Below are positions 51,996-61,678 of a DNA stretch of 64,000 nucleotides, in pieces (the first letter of the stretch is position 1; each line of letters begins with the position of its first letter). Under the pieces are notes generated by a model. The model made no database searches. It was not told the origin of the DNA and saw only the letters and a program-made list of their open reading frames with translations. The stretch lies in the NCBI RefSeq assembly GCF_034008315.1, contig NZ_CP125377.1, positions 4,338,501 through 4,402,500 on the forward strand. The letters are read 5' to 3'. Source of the DNA: Pseudomonas sp. P8_241. Lineage in GTDB: Bacteria > Pseudomonadota > Gammaproteobacteria > Pseudomonadales > Pseudomonadaceae. Both the position numbers and the translations under genes were made by a program.

Positions 51996-52700
51996 ATGCT
52001 GCCATCCGCCACCAAGACCCACGCCAGCCCCGGGCACCTGCACACGCAAAAATGGCGCGGTCGCATCGGCCTGAGCCTGGTGGCCATGCTCTCGGTATTG
52101 GCGGGCATGACCGATGCCATCGGCTTCATGGCCAGCGGCGACTTCGTTTCATTCATGAGCGGCAATACCACCCGCATGGCCGTTGCCATCAGCGCCGGTG
52201 ACCTGGGCTTGACCCTGCGCCTGGTGATCCTCGTCGCCACCTTCATCCTCGGCAATGCGCTGGGCATTATCGTCAGTCGGCTCGGCGGGCGCCGGGCGCT
52301 GCCGTTGCTGTTGTGCATCTCCACTCTGCTGTGCGCCGCCGCAGCCTGGCCCTATGACGAGCAACTGCCGGCCCTGCTGGCGGCGATCATCGCAATGGGC
52401 ATGCTCAACGCCGCGGTAGAGCAGGTGAATGGCCTGCCGGTCGGCCTGACGTACGTCACTGGCGCCCTGTCGCGATTCGGTCGCGGGCTGGGTCGCTGGA
52501 TGCTCGGTGAGCGCCGTGATGGCTGGCGCGTGCAACTGATCCCATGGACCGGCATGTTTGCCGGCGCGGTAATCGGCGCTGTGCTGGAGCATCATTTGGG
52601 GCTCAAGGCACTGTTTGCCAGCGGCCTGCTGGCCGCTGCGCTCGGGGTGCTGTCGTTGAGGATCCCGCGACGCTGGCAATTGGGGTATATGCCACGCTAA
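51996..52700 (+). CDS. DUF1275 (YoaK-like) inner-membrane protein
   Basis: The product has 234 residues and about six membrane segments, with the family motifs GMTDAIGFMASGDFVSFMSGNTTRMA and, later, NGLPVGLTYVTGALSRFGRGL. The function of the family is unknown. The gene stands alone before the tus operon. Confidence 0.87.
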   Translation: MLPSATKTHASPGHLHTQKWRGRIGLSLVAMLSVLAGMTDAIGFMASGDFVSFMSGNTTRMAVAISAGDLGLTLRLVILVATFILGNALGIIVSRLGGRRALPLLLCISTLLCAAAAWPYDEQLPALLAAIIAMGMLNAAVEQVNGLPVGLTYVTGALSRFGRGLGRWMLGERRDGWRVQLIPWTGMFAGAVIGAVLEHHLGLKALFASGLLAAALGVLSLRIPRRWQLGYMPR

Positions 52701-52713
52701 TGCATCGGTCTTT

Positions 52714-52797
52714 GTAGGAGCTGCCGAAGGCTGCGATCTTTTGATCTGGTTTCTAAATAAGCATTGTAAAAAGATCGCAGCCTTCGGCAGCTCCTAC
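52714..52797. repeat. REP-like inverted repeat pair (GAGCTGCCGAAGGCTGCGATC family)
   Basis: 27-base arms (52714-52740 and 52771-52797) of the core GTAGGAGCTGCCGAAGGCTG are complementary and separated by 30 bases. This is the second REP-like family of the window, also at 56364-56429. It lies between the DUF1275 gene and tusD. Confidence 0.88.
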
Positions 52798-52875
52798 GAT
52801 TGGATCGGAAAACGCCCTTCGCCGCCCCGACCAGAAAGCTTTATCATGGCCGCAGTTTTGCTGATCGAGTCCGCC

Positions 52876-53268
52876 ATGAAGTTCGCCATCGCCGTGTTTT
52901 CCGCCGCCCATGCGCCCTCCTCGCGCCGCGCCCTGCTGTTCGCCCAGGCGGCGCTGGCCGGCGGGCATGAAATTGTCCGGCTGTTTTTCTATCAGGATGG
53001 CGTCAACAACGCGTCCGGCAGTGTGGTAACGCCCCAGGACGAGGTGGACGTGCCCAAGCAATGGCGTACCTTTGTCAGCGATCATCAACTCGATGGTGTG
53101 GTCTGCATCGCTGCAGCCCTGCGTCGCGGGGTGTTGAACAAGGAAGAGGCCAAACGCTATCAACGCGAGGCTGTTGCGGTTAGCGCGCCATGGGAACTGT
53201 CCGGCCTCGGTCAGTTACATGACGCGGTGCAGGATGCCGACCGTCTGATCTGTTTCGGAGGCGCTTAA
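52876..53268 (+). CDS. tusD: Sulfur relay protein TusD (DsrE-like)
   Basis: The product has 130 residues; Cys77 in VVCIAAALRRG is the sulfur-carrying residue of TusD. With TusB and TusC it forms a complex passing persulfide sulfur from TusA to TusE for 2-thiouridine formation at the tRNA wobble base. It begins the tusDCBE operon. The ATG is set by the family N-terminus (MKFAIAVFSAAHAP). Confidence 0.93.
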   Translation: MKFAIAVFSAAHAPSSRRALLFAQAALAGGHEIVRLFFYQDGVNNASGSVVTPQDEVDVPKQWRTFVSDHQLDGVVCIAAALRRGVLNKEEAKRYQREAVAVSAPWELSGLGQLHDAVQDADRLICFGGA

Positions 53269-53269
53269 C

Positions 53270-53632
53270 ATGGCCACATCGCTGCTGATAATCAGTCGCC
53301 AGGCGCCGTGGTCCGGGCCTGGCGCGCGAGAAACGCTGGACATCGTACTGGCCGGCGGCGCTTTCGATCTGCCGATTGGCTTGCTGTTTCTCGACGATGG
53401 CGTGTTCCAGCTCGCCGCAAACCAGAACGCCAAAGCCCTGCAACAGAAGGACCTGAGTGCCAACCTTCAAGCCTTGCCAATGTTTGGCGTCGAAGAACTG
53501 TTTGCCTGCGCCGACAGCGTAGCTCAACGCGGTCTGGACCCGAACGGCCTGTCACTGGAGGAGGCGCAAGTGTTGGCCGCCCACGAAATCACCGCCCTTA
53601 TTGACCGCTACGACCAGGTGATCACCCTCTGA
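53270..53632 (+). CDS. tusC: Sulfur relay protein TusC (DsrF-like)
   Basis: The product has 120 residues with the DsrE/DsrF fold pattern (LLIISRQAPWSGPGARETLD, GLLFLDDGVFQL). It starts one base after the tusD stop and its stop overlaps the tusB start. It is the structural partner of TusD and TusB. Confidence 0.92.
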   Translation: MATSLLIISRQAPWSGPGARETLDIVLAGGAFDLPIGLLFLDDGVFQLAANQNAKALQQKDLSANLQALPMFGVEELFACADSVAQRGLDPNGLSLEEAQVLAAHEITALIDRYDQVITL

Positions 53633-53925
53633 TGTCGACTTTGCATGTGTTGTCTCATTCCCCGTTCGGCGACGAACGCCTGACCAGTTGCCTGCGCGTG
53701 ATCGGCGCCAACGATGCGTTGCTGCTGTCCGGCGACGCCACCTATGCCTTGCAGCCAGGCACTGAACCTTTCAATACATTGGCCGCTCGCGGCTTGAAAC
53801 TCTACGTCCTGGCCGAAGATGCCCAAGCCCGCGCCATCAGCGTGCCGGCTTGGGTCGAGGCTATCGATTACCCGGCCTTCGTCGAACTGTCGATTCACCA
53901 CGACAAGGTCAACAGCTGGCTATGA
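53632..53925 (+). CDS. tusB: Sulfur relay protein TusB (DsrH-like)
   Basis: The product has 97 residues with the DsrH-type start STLHVLSHSPFGDERLTSCL and a C-terminal VELSIHHDKVNSWL. It shares one base with the end of tusC and four with the start of tusE, so the four tus genes are tightly coupled. Confidence 0.92.
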   Translation: MSTLHVLSHSPFGDERLTSCLRVIGANDALLLSGDATYALQPGTEPFNTLAARGLKLYVLAEDAQARAISVPAWVEAIDYPAFVELSIHHDKVNSWL

Positions 53926-54257
53926 ATGCATTGACGGTCGGCGCCCGCGCCATCGAGCTGGACAAGGACGGTTTTCTGGTCGATCTGAGCGACTGGTCGG
54001 CCGACGTGGCCAGCGCCCTGGCCGCCGCCGAAGACATCGAGCTGACAGCGCAACACTGGGAAATCCTCGAACTGCTGCGCAGTTTCTACGCCGAGTTCCA
54101 GTTGTCGCCGGCCACTCGCCCGCTGATCAAATACACCGCATTGAAGCTCGGCCCGGAAAAAGGCAACAGCCTGCACCTGAACCGACTGTTCAAAGGCACC
54201 CCCGCCAAACTCGCCGCGAAACTGGCGGGCCTGCCCAAACCGACGAATTGCCTATGA
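53922..54257 (+). CDS. tusE: Sulfur relay protein TusE (DsrC-like)
   Basis: The product has 111 residues with the DsrC signature: LDKDGFLVDLSDW near the start, ending in GTPAKLAAKLAGLPKPTNCL where the penultimate Cys110 accepts sulfur from TusBCD and hands it to MnmA. The start overlaps tusB and the stop overlaps the next gene (ATGA both times). Confidence 0.94.
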   Translation: MNALTVGARAIELDKDGFLVDLSDWSADVASALAAAEDIELTAQHWEILELLRSFYAEFQLSPATRPLIKYTALKLGPEKGNSLHLNRLFKGTPAKLAAKLAGLPKPTNCL

Positions 54258-55255
54258 CCAACTATCCAGCACTGACCCTCGAAACGCCCGCCGAACATCC
54301 GTTCGCCCAATTCGTGCGCATTCTCGGCAAAGGCAAACGCGGCGCCCGCGACCTGACCCGGGTCGAGGCTCGCGAGGCCATGGGCATGGTGCTCGATGAA
54401 AAGGTCGAGGACACCCAGCTCGGCGCGTTCCTGATGTTGCTGCGGCACAAGGAAGAAAGCGCAGAGGAAATGGCCGGTTTCACCGAAGCCTTGCGCGAGC
54501 GTTTGAATCCGCCAGCGTTGGCGGTGGACCTGGACTGGCCGACCTATGCCGGCAAGAAGCGTCATCTGCCGTGGTATCTGTTGGCCGCCAAGTGCCTGGC
54601 GCAAAATGGCGTACGGATCTTCATGCATGGCGGCGGCGCGCACACGGCCGGTCGGCTGTACAGCGAACAACTGCTCGGCGAGCTGAATATCCCGCTGTGC
54701 CGCAACTGGCAACAGGTTGGCAATGCGCTGGACAACGGCGGCCTGGCCTTCATGCCGCTGATGGACTGGGCGCCACAGCTGCAACGGATGATCGACCTGC
54801 GCAACACCCTGGGCCTGCGTTCGCCGATTCACTCGCTGGCGCGAATTCTCAATCCGCTGGGCGCACGTTGCGGCCTGCAAAGCATTTTCCATCCCGGTTA
54901 TCAGGCCGTGCATCGCGATGCCAGCGGCTTGCTGGGCGACACTGCCATCGTGGTCAAGGGAGATGGCGGCGAAATCGAGATCAACCCCGACGCAAATAGC
55001 CACCTCTATGGCACGACTGCTGGCGAGAGTTGGGACGAGGAATGGCCTCAGCTCTCCGCGCAGCGTCACGTCAAACCCGCCTCGCTCGACCCTGAGTATT
55101 TGAAAGCCGTGTGGCGTGGCGATGTGGTCGACAGTTATCCGCAAATGGCCCTGATTTCCACCATGGCCCTGGCTCTGCGCGGCCTCGGACAAACCCGCGA
55201 ACAGGCGTTCGAAACCGCCGAGCAATACTGGGCTGCACGGGACAAATCGATTTAA
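54254..55255 (+). CDS. TrpD2/YbiB-like phosphoribosyltransferase-fold protein
   Basis: The product has 333 residues resembling anthranilate phosphoribosyltransferase (GKRGARDLTRVEAREAMGMV, the MHGGGAHTAGRLYSE loop, and SIFHPGY). The TrpD2/YbiB group binds nucleic acid and lacks the true TrpD activity. It is translationally coupled to tusE, an arrangement conserved in pseudomonads, suggesting a link to tRNA modification. Function uncertain. Confidence 0.85.
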   Translation: MTNYPALTLETPAEHPFAQFVRILGKGKRGARDLTRVEAREAMGMVLDEKVEDTQLGAFLMLLRHKEESAEEMAGFTEALRERLNPPALAVDLDWPTYAGKKRHLPWYLLAAKCLAQNGVRIFMHGGGAHTAGRLYSEQLLGELNIPLCRNWQQVGNALDNGGLAFMPLMDWAPQLQRMIDLRNTLGLRSPIHSLARILNPLGARCGLQSIFHPGYQAVHRDASGLLGDTAIVVKGDGGEIEINPDANSHLYGTTAGESWDEEWPQLSAQRHVKPASLDPEYLKAVWRGDVVDSYPQMALISTMALALRGLGQTREQAFETAEQYWAARDKSI

Positions 55256-55346
55256 CCGATCATTCACGCCCGATCTTTGCGCTTTTTGTTCGAACCCATG
55301 GGCATAGACTCGACTCCAACGATCAATGGTTTCGGGAGTCTTGAAC

Positions 55347-56348
55347 ATGGGTTTACTAGTCGATGGCCGCTGGCAGGACAAATGGTACGAGAGCAGCAAG
55401 GACGGCGCGTTTAATCGCGAACAGGCGCAACGCCGCAACTGGGTTACCGTTGACGGCCAACCCGGCCCGAGCGGCGTCGGTGGCTTTGCGGCCGAGCCAG
55501 GTCGCTACCACCTCTATGTTTCCCTCGCCTGTCCGTGGGCGCATCGCACACTGATCTTGCGCAAGCTCAAGGGCCTCGAAAGCCTGATCGACGTCTCGAT
55601 AGTCAGCTGGCTGATGCTGGAAAACGGTTGGACCTTCGACCAGACGCTGGGCTCGACCGGCGACAAACTCGATCACTTTGACTTCATGCACCAGCGCTAC
55701 ACCGCCGATACCGCGGACTACACTGGCCGCGTGACCGTGCCGGTACTGTGGGACAAAAAACTGCAGCGCATCGTCAATAATGAATCATCGGAAATCATCC
55801 GTATGTTCAACAGCGCCTTCGATGACCTGGCCGGCAATGACCTGGATTTCTATCCGGCGCCGCTGCGCAGTGAGATCGATGCCCTGAACGATCGGATCTA
55901 CCCGACCGTGAACAACGGCGTGTACCGCGCAGGCTTTGCCACGTCGCAGCAGGCGTATGAAGAAGCCTTTGATGACGTGTTTGCCGAGCTGGATCATCTG
56001 GAACAGTTACTGAGCGCCAACCGCTATCTGGCGGGCGAATACCTGACCGAAGCGGACGTCCGACTGTTCACCACGCTGATTCGCTTCGATGCGGTGTACT
56101 ACGGGCACTTCAAGTGCAACCTGCGGCGGATTGCGGACTATCCGAACCTGTCGAACTGGTTGCGGGAAATTTACCAGTGGCCAGGGGTTGCCGAGACGGT
56201 GGATTTTACCCACATCAAGAATCACTACTACGGTAGCCACAAGACCATCAACCCGACCGGGGTCGTGCCGAAAGGTCCTGCGCAGGATTTCACCGCCGCC
56301 CATGATCGGGAGCGGTTGAGTGGGAAAGGGGTTTGGAAGCGAGGTTAA
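55347..56348 (+). CDS. Glutathionyl-hydroquinone reductase (YqjG/PcpF-type)
   Basis: The product has 333 residues. The glutathione-accepting Cys62 lies in SLACPWAHRT, the Xi-class GST motif, with TVPVLWDKKLQRIVNNESSEIIRM and the C-terminal LRRIADYPNLSNWLREIYQ. It reduces glutathionyl-hydroquinones in the cytoplasm. The ATG at 55347 follows GGGAG; an in-frame ATG seven codons earlier is less likely. Confidence 0.92.
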   Translation: MGLLVDGRWQDKWYESSKDGAFNREQAQRRNWVTVDGQPGPSGVGGFAAEPGRYHLYVSLACPWAHRTLILRKLKGLESLIDVSIVSWLMLENGWTFDQTLGSTGDKLDHFDFMHQRYTADTADYTGRVTVPVLWDKKLQRIVNNESSEIIRMFNSAFDDLAGNDLDFYPAPLRSEIDALNDRIYPTVNNGVYRAGFATSQQAYEEAFDDVFAELDHLEQLLSANRYLAGEYLTEADVRLFTTLIRFDAVYYGHFKCNLRRIADYPNLSNWLREIYQWPGVAETVDFTHIKNHYYGSHKTINPTGVVPKGPAQDFTAAHDRERLSGKGVWKRG

Positions 56349-56363
56349 AAGCTTCAGATCAAA

Positions 56364-56429
56364 AGATCGCAGCCTTCGGCAGCTACTACAGGATCTGACA
56401 CCTGTAGGAGCTGCCGAAGGCTGCGATCT
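56364..56429. repeat. REP-like inverted repeat pair (GAGCTGCCGAAGGCTGCGATC family)
   Basis: 28-base arms at 56364-56391 and 56402-56429 are complementary with one mismatch and an almost absent spacer (10 bases). It lies between the convergent GST and cysG genes, suggesting a bidirectional transcript end. Confidence 0.88.
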
Positions 56430-56451
56430 GTTTCAACAAACAACAAAGAAC

Positions 56452-57846
56452 TCAGAGTTGCCCCTGAGCCCCTTCAAACCACGCCAGTTTCTCGCGCAGT
56501 TGCACCACTTCCCCGACGATCACCAGCGTTGGCGCATGCACTTCATGCTCCGCCACCAGTTGAGGCAGGTTGGCCAATGTACCGGTGAACACCCGTTGAT
56601 TGACCGTGGTGCCTTGCTGGATCAACGCCGCCGGGGTATCGGCAGCGCGACCATGCTTGATCAACTGCTCGCAGATGCTCGGCAGGCCCACCAGCCCCAT
56701 GTAGAACACCAGGGTTTGCGCGGGCGCGACCAGGTCGGCCCACGGCAAATCGGTGGAACCGTCCTTCAAGTGACCGGTGACAAAGCGAACCGACTGCGCG
56801 TAGTCGCGGTGGGTCAGCGGAATCCCGGCATACGCCGCGCAACCGCTGGCCGCGGTGATACCCGGCACCACCTGGAACGGGATGCCATGGGCCGCCAGCT
56901 CTTCGATTTCTTCACCGCCACGGCCGAAGATGAACGGATCACCGCCCTTCAACCGCACCACACGCTTGCCTTGCTTGGCCAGGTCAACCAATTGCTGGTT
57001 GATCTGATCCTGCGGCACCGCATGATCGGCGCGGCGCTTGCCGACGTAAACCCGCTCGGCATCGCGACGGCACAACTCCAGAATCGCCGGTGCCACCAGA
57101 CGATCGTATAGCACCACGTCGGCTTGTTGCATCAGGCGCAAGGCACGGAACGTCAGCAGATCGGGATCGCCCGGACCGGCACCGACGAGGTAAACCTCAC
57201 CGGTTGCCACTGGGGCTTCGCCTTCGATTTTCGCCTGGAGCAAACGCTCGGCCTCAGCGCCCTGACCGGCCAGTTGGCGGTCGGCAATCGGTCCCTGGAA
57301 AACATCTTCCCAGAACGCACGGCGCTGCTGCACATCCGGAAACAGCTTTTTCACCTGATTGCGGAAACCCGCCGCCAGACCGGCCAACTGGCCGTAAGTG
57401 GACGGAATCCAGGTTTCGATCTTGGCGCGAATCAAACGTGCCAGCACCGGCGCATCGCCGCCACTGGACACCGCAATGATCAGCGGCGAACGGTCGACGA
57501 TGGCCGGGAAGATCACGCTGCACAGGGCTGGCGCGTCCACCACATTGACCGGCACGCAACGCCGATGGGCATCGACAGAGACTTGTGCGTTCAGGGCTTC
57601 GTCATCGGTGGCGGCAATGATCAGCCCGCAACCATCCAGGTCCGCTTCAGCGTAGCCACGCAACAGGCACTCGCCACCGCTGCCGGTAACCAGTTCACGC
57701 AGTTGTGGTTCGATTTCAGGTGCAACCACCCGCAGCAGCGCACCGGCATCGGCCAGCAGGCGGGATTTGCGCAAGGCAATTTCCCCCCCACCGACGACCA
57801 ACACACGACTGCCGCGAAGGTTGTGAAACAGCGGCAGATAGTTCAT
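56452..57846 (-). CDS. cysG: Siroheme synthase (fused uroporphyrinogen methyltransferase / dehydrogenase / ferrochelatase)
   Basis: The product has 464 residues. The N-terminal part ([20 protein letters not shown]) is the precorrin-2 dehydrogenase/ferrochelatase with a NAD-binding Rossmann motif. The C-terminal SUMT part shows [38 protein letters not shown] and the closing [10 protein letters not shown] region. It makes siroheme for sulfite and nitrite reductases. It directly follows serS on the minus strand. Confidence 0.95.
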   Translation of the reverse strand: MNYLPLFHNLRGSRVLVVGGGEIALRKSRLLADAGALLRVVAPEIEPQLRELVTGSGGECLLRGYAEADLDGCGLIIAATDDEALNAQVSVDAHRRCVPVNVVDAPALCSVIFPAIVDRSPLIIAVSSGGDAPVLARLIRAKIETWIPSTYGQLAGLAAGFRNQVKKLFPDVQQRRAFWEDVFQGPIADRQLAGQGAEAERLLQAKIEGEAPVATGEVYLVGAGPGDPDLLTFRALRLMQQADVVLYDRLVAPAILELCRRDAERVYVGKRRADHAVPQDQINQQLVDLAKQGKRVVRLKGGDPFIFGRGGEEIEELAAHGIPFQVVPGITAASGCAAYAGIPLTHRDYAQSVRFVTGHLKDGSTDLPWADLVAPAQTLVFYMGLVGLPSICEQLIKHGRAADTPAALIQQGTTVNQRVFTGTLANLPQLVAEHEVHAPTLVIVGEVVQLREKLAWFEGAQGQL

Positions 57847-59139
<1,293 letters not shown>

Positions 59140-59142
59140 TTA

Positions 59143-59517
59143 TTAAAGTTTGGTCAAGGACAGGCCGGCCCAGGTGGCGAGCAGCCCGCCGAATACGCTG
59201 ATGGCAGCATAGCCCAGGGCCAGCGGCACCTGCCCGCTTTCCAGCAGGCGCACCGTATCCAGTGAAAAGGATGAAAAAGTCGTCAGCCCTCCGAGGAAGC
59301 CGACGATCAGCCCGGCGCGCACCTCGATGGGCACCTCCGGGCGTATCAAAAACAGACCGTATAGAACGCCGATCAGCAAACAGCCCACGATATTAACGGC
59401 GAGCGTCGCCGTATAGAAGTGCCGCGGCCAATTAGCGTTGATCCAGTTACCCGTGGCAAAGCGCAACAATGTTCCGGCCACTCCGCCAATGGACACCGCG
59501 ATGATCAAGGGGACCAC
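59143..59517 (-). CDS. crcB: Fluoride ion exporter CrcB (Fluc)
   Basis: The product has 124 residues and four membrane segments, with the [15 protein letters not shown] signature of the fluoride channel. The start is GTG at 59517, chosen because GGAG lies 7 bases before it and it overlaps the rarA stop by one base (TAGTG). It lies downstream of rarA, as in other pseudomonads. No fluoride riboswitch is possible here because there is no leader. Confidence 0.9.
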   Translation of the reverse strand: MVPLIIAVSIGGVAGTLLRFATGNWINANWPRHFYTATLAVNIVGCLLIGVLYGLFLIRPEVPIEVRAGLIVGFLGGLTTFSSFSLDTVRLLESGQVPLALGYAAISVFGGLLATWAGLSLTKL

Positions 59518-60839
59518 TATTTTCTCCGCTGCCGTGGGCTTAATCGGTCGAGTTTCGCCAGGTGATTGAGCTTCTCGCCGATTTTCAATTCCAGGCCTCG
59601 CGGCACCGGCTGATAGAACGGGATCGGGTCCAGTTCCTCCGGAAAATAGTCTTCCCCGGCGGCGTAGGCATCCGGCTCGTCGTGGGCGTAACGGTATTCG
59701 TCGCCGTAACCCAATTGCTTCATCAGCTTGGTCGGGGCGTTGCGCAGGTGCAGCGGCACTTCCAGCGAACCGTGTTCGGCGGCGGCGCGCAGGGCGGTCT
59801 TGAAACCCATGTACACCGCGTTGCTTTTCGGCGCGCACGCCAGATACGTAATGGCCTGAGCCACCGCCAGCTCGCCTTCGGGACTGCCGAGGCGCTCCTG
59901 CACTTCCCACGCGGCCAGGCACAGGCTCAGCGCACGAGGGTCGGCATTGCCGATGTCTTCGCTGGCCATGCGCACTACGCGCCGGGCGAGGTACAGCGGA
60001 TCGCAACCGCCGTCGATCATCCGCGCGAACCAGTACAACGCGCCATCGGGATTGGAGCCGCGCACCGATTTATGCAGCGCCGAAATCTGGTCATAAAACG
60101 CTTCGCCACCCTTGTCGAAACGCCGACGGGTATCACCCAGCAGGCTTTGCAGAAGGTCGACACCCATCTCGCTGTTGTCTTCGGCAAGATCCGAGGCGTT
60201 TTCCAGCAGGTTGAGCAAACGCCGGCCATCGCCATCGGCGGCCGACAACAACATCTGGAAGCCTTCATCGCTGAGGGTCAGGTTACGTTTACCCAGGCCG
60301 CGCTCTTCGGTCAGCGCACGCTGCACCAGCTTGCGCAGAGCCGCTTCGTCGAGGCTTTTGAGCACGTACACACGGGCTCGGGACAGCAAGGCGTTGTTGA
60401 GTTCGAACGAGGGGTTTTCGGTGGTTGCACCGATGAAAATCAGCGTGCCGTCTTCCACATAGGGCAGAAAGGCGTCCTGCTGCGACTTGTTGAAACGATG
60501 CACTTCATCAACGAACAGGATAGTTCGCTTGCCGTATTGCCCGGCCTGCTGCTTGGCGATTTCCACTGCCTGACGGATCTCCTTGACCCCGGCCAGTACC
60601 GCAGAAACGGTTTCGAAGTGTGCATCCGAGACTTCCGCGAGCAATCGCGCCAACGTGGTTTTGCCCACGCCCGGCGGCCCCCAGAAAATCATCGAGTGCA
60701 GGGCACCCTGCTCCAGCGCTTCGCGCAAAGGCTTGCCGCGAGCGAGCACGTGCTCCTGACCGACGTACTCGTCCAGGTTGGCAGCGCGCAGACGGGCGGC
60801 CAAGGGCTGGGCGATGGGGGCGCTGCGAAACAGGTCCAT
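59517..60839 (-). CDS. rarA: Replication-associated recombination protein RarA (MgsA)
   Basis: This is a 440-residue AAA+ ATPase with Walker [17 protein letters not shown], Walker [11 protein letters not shown] and the C-terminal MgsA tetramerisation domain ([21 protein letters not shown]). It acts at stalled forks. I chose the ATG at 60839 ([18 protein letters not shown]) because it is the family start; the frame is open 25 codons further. It has only a weak AGAG Shine-Dalgarno. Lies between lolA and crcB. Confidence 0.93.
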   Translation of the reverse strand: MDLFRSAPIAQPLAARLRAANLDEYVGQEHVLARGKPLREALEQGALHSMIFWGPPGVGKTTLARLLAEVSDAHFETVSAVLAGVKEIRQAVEIAKQQAGQYGKRTILFVDEVHRFNKSQQDAFLPYVEDGTLIFIGATTENPSFELNNALLSRARVYVLKSLDEAALRKLVQRALTEERGLGKRNLTLSDEGFQMLLSAADGDGRRLLNLLENASDLAEDNSEMGVDLLQSLLGDTRRRFDKGGEAFYDQISALHKSVRGSNPDGALYWFARMIDGGCDPLYLARRVVRMASEDIGNADPRALSLCLAAWEVQERLGSPEGELAVAQAITYLACAPKSNAVYMGFKTALRAAAEHGSLEVPLHLRNAPTKLMKQLGYGDEYRYAHDEPDAYAAGEDYFPEELDPIPFYQPVPRGLELKIGEKLNHLAKLDRLSPRQRRK

Positions 60840-60875
60840 GACTATCTCTGAAACCTCAATTAAACACCGTCTCCA

Positions 60876-60977
60876 CTGTAGGAGCGAGCTTGCTCGCGAT
60901 GAACTCAAGGACAACGCTGAGTGTCAGGCTGCCAGCGTTATCGTTAACGTCCATCGCGAGCAGGCTCGCTCCTACAG
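60876..60977. repeat. REP-like inverted repeat pair (GAGCGAGCTTGCTCGC family)
   Basis: Arms at 60876-60900 and 60953-60977 are complementary with one mismatch (TT for CT), between the lolA stop and the rarA start. It belongs to the same family as 479-570 and 50758-50859. Confidence 0.88.
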
Positions 60978-60988
60978 GGATTTGCGTC

Positions 60989-61612
60989 TTACTCTTGGAT
61001 CACGTCGGCACCCTTGGGGATGTCAAACTTGAATTTCGACGCCGGGATCGGCTCGTTGGCCTTGACCCCGGTGAACAAAATATTAGTACGCTGGCCGACG
61101 CTGTCGATCAGTTGCATGTCGTTGACCAGGCCGTTGCGGAACGACAAGCGCAGGCTGTCGAACAGGGTGTCCTTGGTTTTCGGCTTCAAAGTGAAGTCGA
61201 TCACGCCGCCGGCTTCCTTGGCGCTGATGTCGAAGCTCTGGCTGATCTTGGACACGTCACCGGACAGCAGCAGAGCCGGGGTCTGGGTCAGGCGCTGATC
61301 GAGGTTCTTGATGGTCGCCTGCTCAAGATCCGGGTCCCACAGGGTGACCTTCTTGCCGTCGGAGACCATGGTCTGTTCCGCCGGCGCATTGGTGTGCCAA
61401 TAGAACAGGCCTGGACGCTGCAACGACATCTCGCCAGCGGTTTCCTGCAACTGGGTGCCGGTGCCATCAAGGGTCAGTTGAGAGAAACGTGCCGTCAGGG
61501 TCTGGGATTTTTCCAGTAATTGAGTCAGGCGTGCCACATCCTTGTCATCAGCGTGGGCCGAGAGTGTGGTCAAAGCCAGTACCGGCAGCAACAGCATGCG
61601 GATCAGACGCAT
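60989..61612 (-). CDS. lolA: Outer-membrane lipoprotein carrier protein LolA
   Basis: The product has 207 residues: a signal peptide (cleavage after SAHA) and a LolA barrel with [34 protein letters not shown] and the [27 protein letters not shown] segment. It carries lipoproteins across the periplasm from LolCDE to LolB. I chose the ATG at 61612 ([12 protein letters not shown]) because AGGA lies 6 bases before it; an ATG four codons earlier exists. Confidence 0.94.
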   Translation of the reverse strand: MRLIRMLLLPVLALTTLSAHADDKDVARLTQLLEKSQTLTARFSQLTLDGTGTQLQETAGEMSLQRPGLFYWHTNAPAEQTMVSDGKKVTLWDPDLEQATIKNLDQRLTQTPALLLSGDVSKISQSFDISAKEAGGVIDFTLKPKTKDTLFDSLRLSFRNGLVNDMQLIDSVGQRTNILFTGVKANEPIPASKFKFDIPKGADVIQE

Positions 61613-61678
61613 GGGAGTCCTCATAACATTCGTGGGAGTGCGGGCGGCGCCAGGGACGCCACCCCTTTCAAAACCGGA